This document shows, in pieces, positions 44,092 through 53,184 of a stretch of DNA of 60,881 nucleotides (positions are counted from its first letter, which is position 1; each line of letters opens with the position of its first letter). The notes beneath the pieces are model-generated. The model had not been told where the DNA came from, did no database searches, and saw only the letters and a list, made by a program, of their open reading frames with translations. A program made the position numbers and the translations under genes. Source of the DNA: Maritimibacter sp. (GTDB lineage: Bacteria; Pseudomonadota; Alphaproteobacteria; Rhodobacterales; Rhodobacteraceae); the NCBI GenBank assembly GCA_002695005.1, contig NZNT01000008.1, positions 1 through 60,881 of the forward strand, given 5' to 3'.

Positions 44092-46020
44092 CTACCTCCC
44101 CGAAGCCATTGGGACATAGAAGGTGGGCCGCAACCCTTGGATACAGGCGTCGTTCACGGGCTCGCCGGGGCTCTCCAGGAATCCCGCCGCAATATCCCGG
44201 GCGCATTGGGAAAACTGAATCACCGTGTGGCCTGCCTCCGGAAACAGAAGCGCTTGAGCGTTGGGCAAGGTACGGGACACCATCTTGGCAGCGTCCGGGT
44301 TGGTCGCGGTGTCCTTCATCCCTGACATCGCCAGAACCGGCAGGTCGCTCTCCACTGGTTCGTGGTATCCCTCGCGCGGGTGATGTTCGAACAGGTCGCA
44401 AAAGCCGTAGAGCGGCCCGACATCCTCGCGTTCGTAGGCGTCGACCAACGGAAACCGGTAGTCTGCTGCGACCGCGTCGTAGCCTTCCCGCGAGTTGAAC
44501 GGAAAGTCTTCCTGGCAGGCGATGAAGCCCAGCGTCAGCATCATCCGCGCGCCCGAGGTCAGCCGCGCGGAATCGTGTCGCGCCCTCTGGAAGAAGGCCG
44601 TGACATCGTCGTCGTCCATCGCCGCGACAAGGCCCAGCAGTCGGGCGCGCGCTACGTCAGGCACATGGGTCCGCACGAAGGTCTCGATGTCGGTGCGGGA
44701 CGGGTCACGGGCGATGAAGCCGACGTAGTCGCGCATCATCGCCATCAAGTCGTCGGCCTCCATTGTCCGGGAAACTTCGGTGAGCGCACCGTCAAGCATC
44801 TGCTCGGTCCCCGCCGCGCCGGCGGGAGAAAGATCTTCGGCGAGCGCCGACAACAGATTACCGGTCGTGGTCTCGAGACCGCGCAGCTGTTCGGCTTGCT
44901 GCAGGATGGCAGCAGCCAGCGTCGCGTCAATCCGGTCGAGACCGTCGCCATATTGCGCCACGATCGCGGCGGGCGAGGAGGCGCTCATGAAGCCACCCGA
45001 GGTCAGGCGCTCCAGCGTCGCAGTCTCCCCTCGACTCAGCTCCGTCAGTATCTGAGGCATGTAAGCGGTATAAGCCGCATTGGTGTGGTTGCTCTGCTCC
45101 AGCAGCTGCGAGATGAGCCTCGGGCCGATCTTGCCTCCGCCGAGAGAGACCGGTGTTTCGGCCAGCCGGTCGCCCGCATCGTTCACTGTCGCCTCCAGGT
45201 CGGGATAGGCCGCCGCGCAGCCCGCGTCCTCGGCGCAGAGGTCGACAATCCACCCCAGGGCCTGGTCGATCGGCACTCCGTTGGTGTCGTAAGCGGGATT
45301 GTCCACCCGGCTTATGCTGTCGATCACCACGCTGCGAAGACCTTCCGGCGCCGTGCGCATCAATTCCTGCGCCAGCTTGGTGCCGTAGGACACGCCAAAG
45401 GCGTTGTAGATCGGGTAGCCCAGCGTCTGCATGATGGCGCGCACGTCCTTGGCGCTCTGGGTCGTGTTGTACAGGCTGACGTCGACACCGGACTCCATGG
45501 TTTCTGCCATGCATGTCGCGAGAGGCCCCCCGGGCGAAAACATCTCGGCGGGGTTCGGCCGCGCGAAGTCCATGAAGTCGTCCGCGAACTCGTTGTAGCA
45601 GGCGACCGTTCGGTCCGAGAGACCCGAGGCGCGCTGGTCGAAGAACACAAGGTCACGCCGGTCGCGCAGGAAATCGAAAATCCCCGCGTTGAACTGGATG
45701 TCCTGAACGGCATTGCCGCCCGGGCCCCCATGCAGGTAGACGACCGGATCCTCCGCCGGCGCTTTGGATCGCGCCTTGAGCACCGCAAAGGCGATCGGAA
45801 CCGTGTTGCCGTCCTCGACATCATGATCCTCCGGTACATCGATACGACCGCAGATCACCGTGTGTCCCTCGACTTCCAGCGGGCCCAGCGGACGCGTGCA
45901 GTTCTCGATGGAGACCGGATACCGGTTGTCGTGCCCACCCTCCCGCAATGTGTCGAATTCGGGGTTCGGCTCTGCCGACAGCAAGGAGATAACGGTAGCG
46001 ATGATCTGGTCGGGCGTCAT
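44092..46020 (-). CDS. Alpha/beta hydrolase, proline iminopeptidase / TAP-like
   Basis: A 642-residue hydrolase of the tripeptidyl aminopeptidase-like group. Oxyanion motif VVYLHGGPGG (about 92-101), FFDQRASGLS (about 125-134), nucleophile Ser in FGVSYGTKLA (about 211-220), an extended helical lid, acid residue in LAMSGMKDTATNP and His in FPEAGHTVIQFS, with a TAP C-terminal domain. It should release N-terminal residues from peptides. No signal peptide is visible, although relatives are often exported. It follows a shorter paralogue on the same strand after 87 bases. Confidence 0.87.
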   Translation of the reverse strand: MTPDQIIATVISLLSAEPNPEFDTLREGGHDNRYPVSIENCTRPLGPLEVEGHTVICGRIDVPEDHDVEDGNTVPIAFAVLKARSKAPAEDPVVYLHGGPGGNAVQDIQFNAGIFDFLRDRRDLVFFDQRASGLSDRTVACYNEFADDFMDFARPNPAEMFSPGGPLATCMAETMESGVDVSLYNTTQSAKDVRAIMQTLGYPIYNAFGVSYGTKLAQELMRTAPEGLRSVVIDSISRVDNPAYDTNGVPIDQALGWIVDLCAEDAGCAAAYPDLEATVNDAGDRLAETPVSLGGGKIGPRLISQLLEQSNHTNAAYTAYMPQILTELSRGETATLERLTSGGFMSASSPAAIVAQYGDGLDRIDATLAAAILQQAEQLRGLETTTGNLLSALAEDLSPAGAAGTEQMLDGALTEVSRTMEADDLMAMMRDYVGFIARDPSRTDIETFVRTHVPDVARARLLGLVAAMDDDDVTAFFQRARHDSARLTSGARMMLTLGFIACQEDFPFNSREGYDAVAADYRFPLVDAYEREDVGPLYGFCDLFEHHPREGYHEPVESDLPVLAMSGMKDTATNPDAAKMVSRTLPNAQALLFPEAGHTVIQFSQCARDIAAGFLESPGEPVNDACIQGLRPTFYVPMASGR

Positions 46021-46107
46021 TGAGGCCTCCTCGTCGGATCGGTTGATATGGGGGGACGCGGTCTACTGTTGTCGCGGTCTCGGCAGAGACAGATGTCCAA
46101 GTGCTTC

Positions 46108-47241
46108 TTACTGCGCGACATAGCCACTCCACGACTCGATCGCTGACTGAAACGGCAGCGTGTCGTAATCCGCCTGCGAACAGCCGATATCCGGCTCGCG
46201 CGAAGGGTCGTCCAGAAATGTTGCCGCGATTGCTCCGTCGCAGCCGTTGACACTACGCGCCGCCATGACGTGCCCTTCGCTCGGCCATGTCACGTTATGA
46301 CTGTTCGGCAGAGTTCGTGCCGCGACAAGGCCGAAGGGATAGGCTGTGTGCGTGTCGAGCCCTTCCAGGAAGAGAAGCGCCGGCGTGTCGCTGTCCACCG
46401 GGCTCATCATCTCGTCTTTGGTGAACGGCGCGGGAAAGAACCGGCAGAAGAGAGTTATGTTCTCGTAGTCCTGAATCCCGAATGTCAGAGGACCGGGATA
46501 GGGCGAAGCGTCGAAATAGGCCTGCGCCTCGTCGACGGGCGTGAAGCCAATGTCCTCGGCGCAGTTGATGTTGTAGAGAACGGCGAGTGAAACGGTAGTC
46601 CGTTCGGAGCCACCCGACATCGACCTGGCCAAGTCATGGATCGCCCACATCGTTTCGCGCACCTGAGACAGGTCGAATCCCGCACCCTGATAACTGGCGG
46701 CGCAAGTCAAGAGAGTCAGAACGTCTGCGCGCGCGCCCTCGGCGATGTCTTCGAGCTGCTCTATGCCGACGCTTGTCCGGTCATAATAGAGTTCCCCAAC
46801 AACGCCGACGGCCGCGTTGAAAGGCCCGCAGGCCAGTAACGTGGAATACCCGGTGCCGCGCTGATCGTAGAAGATCACGTCACGACGCTTCCGGGTTGCG
46901 GTCATGTTCAAGCTGACGATCGCATTTCTGGAAATTTTGTGCAGAGCCGAGCCGCCCGGCCCGCCTGACAGGTAGACCATCGGGTCCGGCGCTGGAGACA
47001 AAGGCGTCGACCGCAGCCCGAGATAGACCAGTTCGATCACACGCCTGGCCGGATCGGCGTGATTGAGCGGAACCAGGATGACGCCGCAACCATAGGTCTC
47101 TCCTTCGGCCTCGCCCTCGTAGGTGAGCGCCACGGGACAGGGAGCCGGTTCGACAGATCCCACGCCCTGAGCTGAAGCCGAGGCGGAAAACAACGCGAAA
47201 CCGACAATGCAGACGATTGCTGAAAGGGGAGAATAAGACAT
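46108..47241 (-). CDS. Alpha/beta hydrolase paralogue lacking the nucleophile segment
   Basis: A 377-residue exported protein (signal peptide about 1-24, ending SASAQ). It shares with its neighbour MVYLSGGPGGSALH, FYDQRGTGYS, the acid motif FLEGLDTHTAYP and the catalytic His in WPSEGHVMAA. The part that should hold GxSYG is gone: the chain passes from YQGAGFDLSQVRETMWAIHD to the lid region NINCAEDIGF. The deletion is in frame. With no Ser it cannot be a classical hydrolase, so it is either a pseudoenzyme or a decaying gene. GGAGGT lies six bases before the ATG. Confidence 0.82.
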   Translation of the reverse strand: MSYSPLSAIVCIVGFALFSASASAQGVGSVEPAPCPVALTYEGEAEGETYGCGVILVPLNHADPARRVIELVYLGLRSTPLSPAPDPMVYLSGGPGGSALHKISRNAIVSLNMTATRKRRDVIFYDQRGTGYSTLLACGPFNAAVGVVGELYYDRTSVGIEQLEDIAEGARADVLTLLTCAASYQGAGFDLSQVRETMWAIHDLARSMSGGSERTTVSLAVLYNINCAEDIGFTPVDEAQAYFDASPYPGPLTFGIQDYENITLFCRFFPAPFTKDEMMSPVDSDTPALLFLEGLDTHTAYPFGLVAARTLPNSHNVTWPSEGHVMAARSVNGCDGAIAATFLDDPSREPDIGCSQADYDTLPFQSAIESWSGYVAQ

Positions 47242-47488
47242 GATGGGACCTCCGGATCGGAGATGAGACCAAAATCCTGACAGCCCGTCAGACACGATTA
47301 GAAAAGCATACATTGTAACGGGGAGTTGGCGCTATCCTCTTTCCGAATTCTTGACCCTTCTCGGGAAAACCTGCCCGCCTGTTCGTTGGTCAGTCGAACA
47401 AGGTAACTCACGTCACCGCTGGGTTCTGGAGCCATGAATCCCGCCGCTCGTGGAGATCAATCCACCCAAAGCCGAGCTTCTGAAAAAT

Positions 47489-48211
47489 TCAGGCAACCGG
47501 CATTTCGGGTGTTGGGGCAGCGCTTTCCATATGGTCATCCTTCCAAGTCGACAAGACTTCTGCGCTGTCCAAGACGACACCGAGATGGAGCGAAACCATC
47601 TTTAGAGCTGCATCTTCCATCTCTGAATTGGAGCCCGCGACAAGGTCTTTTGCGACACAAACCCGGTAGCCCAGGTTGGAGGCGTCGAACGCTGCGTTCA
47701 GGACGCAACAATCCGTCATACCTCCGTTCAAGACCACTCGCTTGATCCCCATGGACCGTAAAAGGAAGTCGAGGTCCGTTGCAAAGAAAGGCGAAAGGCG
47801 ACGTTTGGTGAGCACTTTCAGATCGTCGTTCAAGACTTCGGTACAGAATTCCGTCCACCGGGACCCTTCAATCGCGTGCTCTGAAATGCCCGGAAGCGGG
47901 TCGGCGTAGTACTGGACCAGGGTGCGCCAGGCTGCGGGATGCTTTCCCTTGAGATCGTCCTCGCCCGTCGGCCTCAGGGTCGAGCGGACGTGAATGATCG
48001 GGACTCCCATCGCGCGTGCCGCACGGTGGAAGACATTGACGGGCTCGATGATGGCGCGACCGCGGGGTGCGGGGCATGGGCACATCGGATCTTCGGACAA
48101 GTGTCCCTCGTGCATGTCGATGGAAATCACCGCGGTATCTGGGCGGTCGACCCATTCGCAGAAGACGTCGTCCGGGAGGTCCGTTTCGGCCCCGTTCACA
48201 TATGCTTTCAT
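47489..48211 (-). CDS. Isochorismatase-family cysteine hydrolase
   Basis: A 240-residue hydrolase with the full triad: Asp in VISIDMHEGH (about 28-37), Lys in LTKRRLSPF (near 137-145) and Cys in GGMTDCCVLNAAF (about 163-175). The family includes isochorismatase, N-carbamoylsarcosine amidase and the RutB ureidoacrylate amidohydrolase. The start at 48211 follows GAGGGAA. It is the last gene of the operon that begins with the BMP transporter, so an amide or ureide from an imported nucleobase-like compound is a plausible substrate (inference). Confidence 0.86.
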   Translation of the reverse strand: MKAYVNGAETDLPDDVFCEWVDRPDTAVISIDMHEGHLSEDPMCPCPAPRGRAIIEPVNVFHRAARAMGVPIIHVRSTLRPTGEDDLKGKHPAAWRTLVQYYADPLPGISEHAIEGSRWTEFCTEVLNDDLKVLTKRRLSPFFATDLDFLLRSMGIKRVVLNGGMTDCCVLNAAFDASNLGYRVCVAKDLVAGSNSEMEDAALKMVSLHLGVVLDSAEVLSTWKDDHMESAAPTPEMPVA

Positions 48212-48274
48212 GGCGTTCCCTCGCTGAGGTTCCGCGCGGCGCGTCACCGCGCGGAACCGGTTTTCAAGTGGGAT

Positions 48275-48664
48275 TTACGGCGTGGTGCAGGCAAGCCGGA
48301 TCGCGTTGCCGTCCGGGTCGCGCAGGACGGCCATGTACCAGTTGTAGTAGGTCATGAACTGCTCCTGCACGATGGTCCCGCCGCGTGCGAGAGCCTTTTC
48401 CAGACAGCTGTCCAGCGCATCCTTCGTTTCGCATTTGAATGTGAAGGCCGTCTGGTCGTGTTCGCCCGGCATCCGCTGGTCGAGCCCTAGCATCTCATAG
48501 GCGGCGATGGCCGAGAAACCGACCATCACCTCACCCGCCATGTAGCCTCGGAACACGTCGGAGCGGAGGTCTACGACCTCCGGCAGTTCGAAGACGTCGC
48601 GATAGAACTCGGACAGCGCGATGAACTCTTCCGAGAACAGGCTGACCTGCATCAATAGGTTCAT
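48275..48664 (-). CDS. VOC (glyoxalase-fold) family protein
   Basis: A 129-residue single VOC module: LMQVSLFSEEFIALSEFYRD at the N-terminus and AVLRDPDGNAIRLA at the C-terminus are typical. Members are metal-dependent lyases, isomerases, dioxygenases or ligand binders. It lies between the dioxygenase and the cysteine hydrolase, 7 bases after the former. The ATG at 48664 is preferred over the longer frame from 48724. Confidence 0.84.
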   Translation of the reverse strand: MNLLMQVSLFSEEFIALSEFYRDVFELPEVVDLRSDVFRGYMAGEVMVGFSAIAAYEMLGLDQRMPGEHDQTAFTFKCETKDALDSCLEKALARGGTIVQEQFMTYYNWYMAVLRDPDGNAIRLACTTP

Positions 48665-48671
48665 GCCACCC

Positions 48672-49661
48672 TCACGCCGCTGCCACGCCGAAGGACTTTT
48701 CGAACTGCGCGCGCAGATGCTCACCGGCCGTCATGGGCGGGTATTTCGCCTCGCCGTCATGCTCAAGGATCGTTGGCGCGATCTCGACCTTGTAGAAGTA
48801 TTCCGGGTCCACGAAAGTCGGGCAGGAATAGCGCGTCTTGTCCGAGTGGTTGTTCAGCACGCGGTGCATCGTCGCTTTGTAACGATCGTTTGTGATGACG
48901 GGGAACATCTCACCAAGGTTCACGACATAGGTGCCCGGAATCGGCGGTGCGGCGATCCAGTCTCCATTGGCATTGCGCACCTCCAGTCCACCGATGTTAT
49001 CCTGAAGCAAGAGCGTGAGCAGGCCCCAGTCCGAATGCGCGCCGGCGCCCAGCTGGTTCTCAGCCGCGTCTTTCGGCATCGGCGGGTACTTGAGGATACG
49101 GCAATAATGCAGCGGCTCTTCGAGACCGGCGGCGAAGTAATCTTCCGGCAGCTCGAGCGACAACGCGACGATCCCCGCAAGATGGCGACCCAGTTCGATC
49201 ACGCGTTGCGCGTAGGCCTCGTATTTCACTTCGAATTCCGGAAACACCTCGGTCGGCCACTGGTTCAGACCGGTGCCGGGCACGTTCAGCTTGGTGTAGC
49301 GGTGGTTTTCATCCGCATTGACCGAGGACATGAACCCCTCTTTCAGGTCGGGCGGCGACCCTTCGTCGAGGGTCTGGGCCGCCATTGGCTCGTACCCACG
49401 GGTGCTGGCCTCGTGAACGGAGTCGAGCTTCATCTTCTCTTCAAGCGGCAGGTCGAAGAACTGCGCGGCGAGGTCGAGCTGGGCGTCCATCACCTCCTGT
49501 GCGATCCCGTGGTTCTTGATGTAGAAGAAGCCGGGGTCGATGCAGGCCTTCTGGATTTCCCAGGCCACTTTCTTGCGCTTGTCGAGGTCGTCCGAAAAGC
49601 TGTCGGTCAGATCAATGACGGGAACTTCCGTCGCGGCTTTGGGTGGTTCGTACAGGATCAT
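48672..49661 (-). CDS. 2-oxoglutarate/Fe(II) oxygenase, isopenicillin N synthase family
   Basis: A 329-residue enzyme. The N-terminal DIOX_N region (EVPVIDLTDSF; GFFYIKNHGI) is followed by the double-stranded beta-helix with iron ligands HSD (GAHSDWGLLTLL, about 188-199) and the distal His in ATMHRVLNNHS (about 251-261), plus the RYS 2-oxoglutarate motif in KTRYSCPTF. The family includes plant and fungal enzymes such as thymine-7-hydroxylase. Encoded 36 bases after the last permease gene, so it likely oxidises the imported compound. Confidence 0.88.
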   Translation of the reverse strand: MILYEPPKAATEVPVIDLTDSFSDDLDKRKKVAWEIQKACIDPGFFYIKNHGIAQEVMDAQLDLAAQFFDLPLEEKMKLDSVHEASTRGYEPMAAQTLDEGSPPDLKEGFMSSVNADENHRYTKLNVPGTGLNQWPTEVFPEFEVKYEAYAQRVIELGRHLAGIVALSLELPEDYFAAGLEEPLHYCRILKYPPMPKDAAENQLGAGAHSDWGLLTLLLQDNIGGLEVRNANGDWIAAPPIPGTYVVNLGEMFPVITNDRYKATMHRVLNNHSDKTRYSCPTFVDPEYFYKVEIAPTILEHDGEAKYPPMTAGEHLRAQFEKSFGVAAA

Positions 49662-49697
49662 ATCGAGGTCCCTTTCAGGTTGGTTTGGCTTGGGCGC

Positions 49698-50585
49698 TTA
49701 GTCGCGCTCTTCTCGTATGTGATGACGGCCGAGGGCCGCCGGTTGAGACCAGATGTCGGAGCCGCGTTTCGCCGACCAAGCCATGACGGCGAGGGTCGCG
49801 AGGTAAGGAGACATCTGGAGAAAGTATTGCGGCACGGCGAAACCGGCGGCGTTGACGCGGGGGATGAGCGCCTCGATGCAGCCGAAGAGGACGGCCCCTG
49901 CCAGTGCGCGCCACGGGTGCCAACGGGCAAAGATGACGAGCGCAATGGCGATCCAGCCCCGGCCGCCGACCACACCGTCGACCCAGACCTTTGACACCGC
50001 GACGGTCAGATACCCGCCAGCGAGCCCCATCAGGGCTGCGCCGATCACAACGGCGGCCAGACGCGTCGCGGTCACGTCGATCCCGGCGGCATCGGCAGCC
50101 CCGGGGTTTTCACCCACCGACCGAAGCGACAGGCCGAAGCGGGTCGCGCCAAGCACCCAGACCGTGCCGAGGCACAGGACCGGCGTCACGAAAACGAGGA
50201 GGTCCTGCCGGAGCGCGATGGGACCGAGGCCCGCGAAGCTGCGGTTTGTCCAACCCTGTTGCGTCGCGATATAGCTGGTGAGGGCCTGCGCGAAGAACAC
50301 GATCGCGAGGCCCGAGATCACATGGTTCACCCGCAGGCTGACGGCGAGAGCTGCGAACAGGAGTCCCATCGCCGCCCCCGATACCGTGGCGCCTGCGAGG
50401 GCGACCAGCGGCTCCGCCCCGGTCAGGCTGAGGCCAGCACCGGCCAGCGCCCCGGCGAGCATGAACCCTTCCGCCCCGAGGTTGAGCACCCCGGCGCGTT
50501 CGGAAAAGATCAGGCCCAAGGCCGCCAGCGCAAAGGGCACGGCGAAACCCGGAATGTTGATGATCCAGTTGGCAAGGAACTCCAT
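49698..50585 (-). CDS. BMP-type ABC transporter permease 2
   Basis: A 295-residue membrane protein of the BPD_transp_2 family with about nine helices. ERAGVLNLGAEGFMLAGALA (about 29-48) is the family signature; the coupling-loop region is VGENPGAADAAGIDVTATRL. Its start overlaps the stop of permease 1 (TGATG). It forms the channel for a nucleoside-type importer. Confidence 0.92.
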   Translation of the reverse strand: MEFLANWIINIPGFAVPFALAALGLIFSERAGVLNLGAEGFMLAGALAGAGLSLTGAEPLVALAGATVSGAAMGLLFAALAVSLRVNHVISGLAIVFFAQALTSYIATQQGWTNRSFAGLGPIALRQDLLVFVTPVLCLGTVWVLGATRFGLSLRSVGENPGAADAAGIDVTATRLAAVVIGAALMGLAGGYLTVAVSKVWVDGVVGGRGWIAIALVIFARWHPWRALAGAVLFGCIEALIPRVNAAGFAVPQYFLQMSPYLATLAVMAWSAKRGSDIWSQPAALGRHHIREERD

Positions 50586-51685
50586 CAGGCCGCGCTCCTC
50601 CAGTGCATTTTGTAGGTGAGGAAAAACTCGGACCCTGCGACGCAGATGATGAACAGCGCCTGCGTGAGCCGGACGACCGAGAACGGTGTGCCGAAGAAGA
50701 CCTGAAGGCTCTGACCGAGTTGTACGAGCACGGCCATGAAGAAGGCGGTGATGACCACCCCCACCGGATGGTTGCGCCCGATGAAGGCGATGAGCACACC
50801 GTTGAAAAGGTAGCCGACGTGAAAATCCTGCGTCATGCGCCCCTCGATCCCCGCCGAGATGACGAAGCCGGTCAGCCCGCCGATGGCGCCCGATCCAAGG
50901 ATCGCGGCGAGGGACAGGCCCACGACCGGCAGCCCCATCGCGCGCGCCATGTCGCGGTTGTTAGACAGGAAATCGAGGAAGTAGCCGAACCGGCTGGCCG
51001 AATAGACCCACCACAGGACGAGCGACAGAAAGCCCACGATGGGCAGCGCCCAGGTCAGGTTCTGCCAGCCCAGCGGAGGCAGGCGTTCGAAGTCCTGGTA
51101 TTGCTCGGAATGCGGGAATGAACTGACCGGATCCTTCCATCCGCCGTAGAGCAGATGCAGGAGCAGGTTGAAGGCCACGTAGTTCAAGAGCAGCGTTGTG
51201 ATTACCTCGTTCACCCCGAGGCGGCTCTTGAGCATCGCGGGACCGGCGATCCAGGCCATGCCACCGAGGGCAGCCGCCATCGCCATGAGCGGCAGGCGTA
51301 GGGCCTCGGGCCCGATGTCGAAGATCGCGACGGCGGTGGCGAAGATCGCGCCGAGGATCATCTGACCCTCAAGCCCGATGTTCCAGAAGTTCGCCCTGAA
51401 GGCGATGGCGGTGGCAAGACCTGCCACGACGAGCGGGGCCATCTGGGCCAGCACCGAGCCGAGCGCGCGGGGCGAGGAAAAGACGGTCGTCGCGATTTCG
51501 CGAAACAGGTCAGAGGGCGGGACGCCCGACAGCGCGAGCAACGCCACGGACAGAAGCGCGGCAAGCAGCAGGCTGACGGCATAGACCCCGATCCTGAATC
51601 CGTCGCTCACGTCCCGGCGCGGCTCTAGGATGGGAACCAGCCTCAGGGACCGGCGCTTGGACTTTGCGGTCGCATCCTCGCTCAT
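50585..51685 (-). CDS. BMP-type ABC transporter permease 1
   Basis: About 366 residues. A short basic N-terminus is followed by about nine helices, the signature FRANFWNIGLEGQMILGAIF and the loop LSNNRDMARAMGLPVVGLSL. The ATG at 51685 lies 4 bases after the ATPase stop; an ATG at 51703 is also possible. The frame beyond that runs inside the ATPase gene and is not coding. Confidence 0.91.
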   Translation of the reverse strand: MSEDATAKSKRRSLRLVPILEPRRDVSDGFRIGVYAVSLLLAALLSVALLALSGVPPSDLFREIATTVFSSPRALGSVLAQMAPLVVAGLATAIAFRANFWNIGLEGQMILGAIFATAVAIFDIGPEALRLPLMAMAAALGGMAWIAGPAMLKSRLGVNEVITTLLLNYVAFNLLLHLLYGGWKDPVSSFPHSEQYQDFERLPPLGWQNLTWALPIVGFLSLVLWWVYSASRFGYFLDFLSNNRDMARAMGLPVVGLSLAAILGSGAIGGLTGFVISAGIEGRMTQDFHVGYLFNGVLIAFIGRNHPVGVVITAFFMAVLVQLGQSLQVFFGTPFSVVRLTQALFIICVAGSEFFLTYKMHWRSAA

Positions 51686-51689
51686 GCCT

Positions 51690-53183
51690 TCAGTGATCGC
51701 CATGTGACACCATCGCTTCGCCGATTTCCGCGCGGGTGACCGGCGCGGTGAACTCTCCCGCCAGCCGCCCGTCGCTGAGCACGCCGATCCGGTCGGAGAG
51801 GAGCAGGATTTCATCGAGGTCCTCAGAGATGAGGATGACCGCCGCGCCCGCGTCGCGTGCCTCGCGCAGCCGGTCGTGAACGGCGGCCCCCGCGCGCACA
51901 TCGAGCCCGCGCGACGGCGAATGGGCGAGAACGACGCGGGTCTCGCCCTGAAACTCGCGCGCGATGACCAGTTTCTGGGCATTACCGCCGGACAAGAGCC
52001 CCGCGCGTTGACCCATGCTGCGCACGCCCTGCACGTCGAAGTCACCGATCGCGGTTTTCGCGTCGGCCCGCGCCCGCGCCCGGTCCACGCGCAACCAGGA
52101 GCCGTAGCGCCCGGCGAGTACTCCGCTGACCGCGAAGTTGTCGGCAACGCCGATCCGGCTGGCCAGCCCGTAGCGGTAGCGATCCACCGGGATCACGGCG
52201 AAACCGTCGCGCCGCCGCTGCCGCGCGTCGTTGCGCGTGATGTTGTGGCCGTCGTACCAGACCGTCCCGCCCGTTGGAGCGGCGAGACCCGAGAGGACAT
52301 CGGCCAGTTCGGACTGCCCGTTCCCGGCGACTCCGGCGAAGCCGTAGATCTCGCCCGCCCGGACCTCGAAATCCAGACCGGTCAGACCCTTGCGCCCTGC
52401 CGTGCCGGGCAGTTCGACGTTGTTCATCCATAACAACCGCTCGCCGATGGTTTCGGACGGCTGAGGCTGTTCCACGATCTGTTCCCCGACGATGAGGGTC
52501 GTGAGGCGCGCAGGGTCCATCCGCTCTGGCGTGGTTTCGGCAATGACGCGCCCCTGCCGCAACACGGTGATCCGGTCGGAGTGGTTGAGAGCCTCGTGCA
52601 GCTTGTGGGTAACGAGGACCACGGCCGCCCCGTCGTCGGCGAGGCTGCGGATCAACTCCATCAACGCGAGCCCTTCCTGCGGGGCGAGGACGGCGGTGGG
52701 CTCATCCAGAATGACGATCTTGGCGCCCGCGACGAGCACCTTGAGAATTTCGAGCCGCTGCTGTTCGGCCACCGGCAAGGCCCCTGCGCGCGCGTTCAGG
52801 TCCAGTTCGAACCCCATCCGTGTCGCGAAGGTGCGGGCCTGTTCGGCGATCTCGGCCGTGGGGCGGCCCGGATTGAACAGCTTGATGTTGTCGAGCACGG
52901 AAAAGGCGGGGACCAGTTTGAAATGCTGGTGCACCATGCCGACGCCACGGTCGACCGCCTCGCGGGTGCCCGAGAGGGCCACCGGTGCGCCATCGAAGGC
53001 AAGCGTGCCCTCGTCCGGGGCATAGAGACCGCAGGCGACATTCATCAGCGTCGATTTCCCGGCCCCGTTCTCACCGAGGAGCGCGTGGACTTCGCCACGG
53101 CGTATCCGGAAATCGACGTCTTCGAGGGCTGCGAAGCCCCCGAAGCGTTTCGTTACCGCGTTGAGCGCAAGTGCTTCCGACAA
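51690..53183 (-). CDS. ABC transporter ATP-binding protein, BMP/nucleoside type
   Basis: A 497-residue tandem ATPase. Cassette 1: Walker A LLGENGAGKST (about 35-45), VAEQQRLEI in place of a standard signature, Walker B IVILDEPTAVL (about 155-165). Cassette 2 is degenerate, with GVAGNGQSELA for Walker A, LSGGNAQKLV (about 394-403) and RVVLAHSPSRGLD for Walker B, as is normal in the RbsA-like/BMP class. One base separates its start from the end of the BMP gene. Confidence 0.93.
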   Translation of the reverse strand: MSEALALNAVTKRFGGFAALEDVDFRIRRGEVHALLGENGAGKSTLMNVACGLYAPDEGTLAFDGAPVALSGTREAVDRGVGMVHQHFKLVPAFSVLDNIKLFNPGRPTAEIAEQARTFATRMGFELDLNARAGALPVAEQQRLEILKVLVAGAKIVILDEPTAVLAPQEGLALMELIRSLADDGAAVVLVTHKLHEALNHSDRITVLRQGRVIAETTPERMDPARLTTLIVGEQIVEQPQPSETIGERLLWMNNVELPGTAGRKGLTGLDFEVRAGEIYGFAGVAGNGQSELADVLSGLAAPTGGTVWYDGHNITRNDARQRRRDGFAVIPVDRYRYGLASRIGVADNFAVSGVLAGRYGSWLRVDRARARADAKTAIGDFDVQGVRSMGQRAGLLSGGNAQKLVIAREFQGETRVVLAHSPSRGLDVRAGAAVHDRLREARDAGAAVILISEDLDEILLLSDRIGVLSDGRLAGEFTAPVTRAEIGEAMVSHGDH

Positions 53184-53184
53184 G

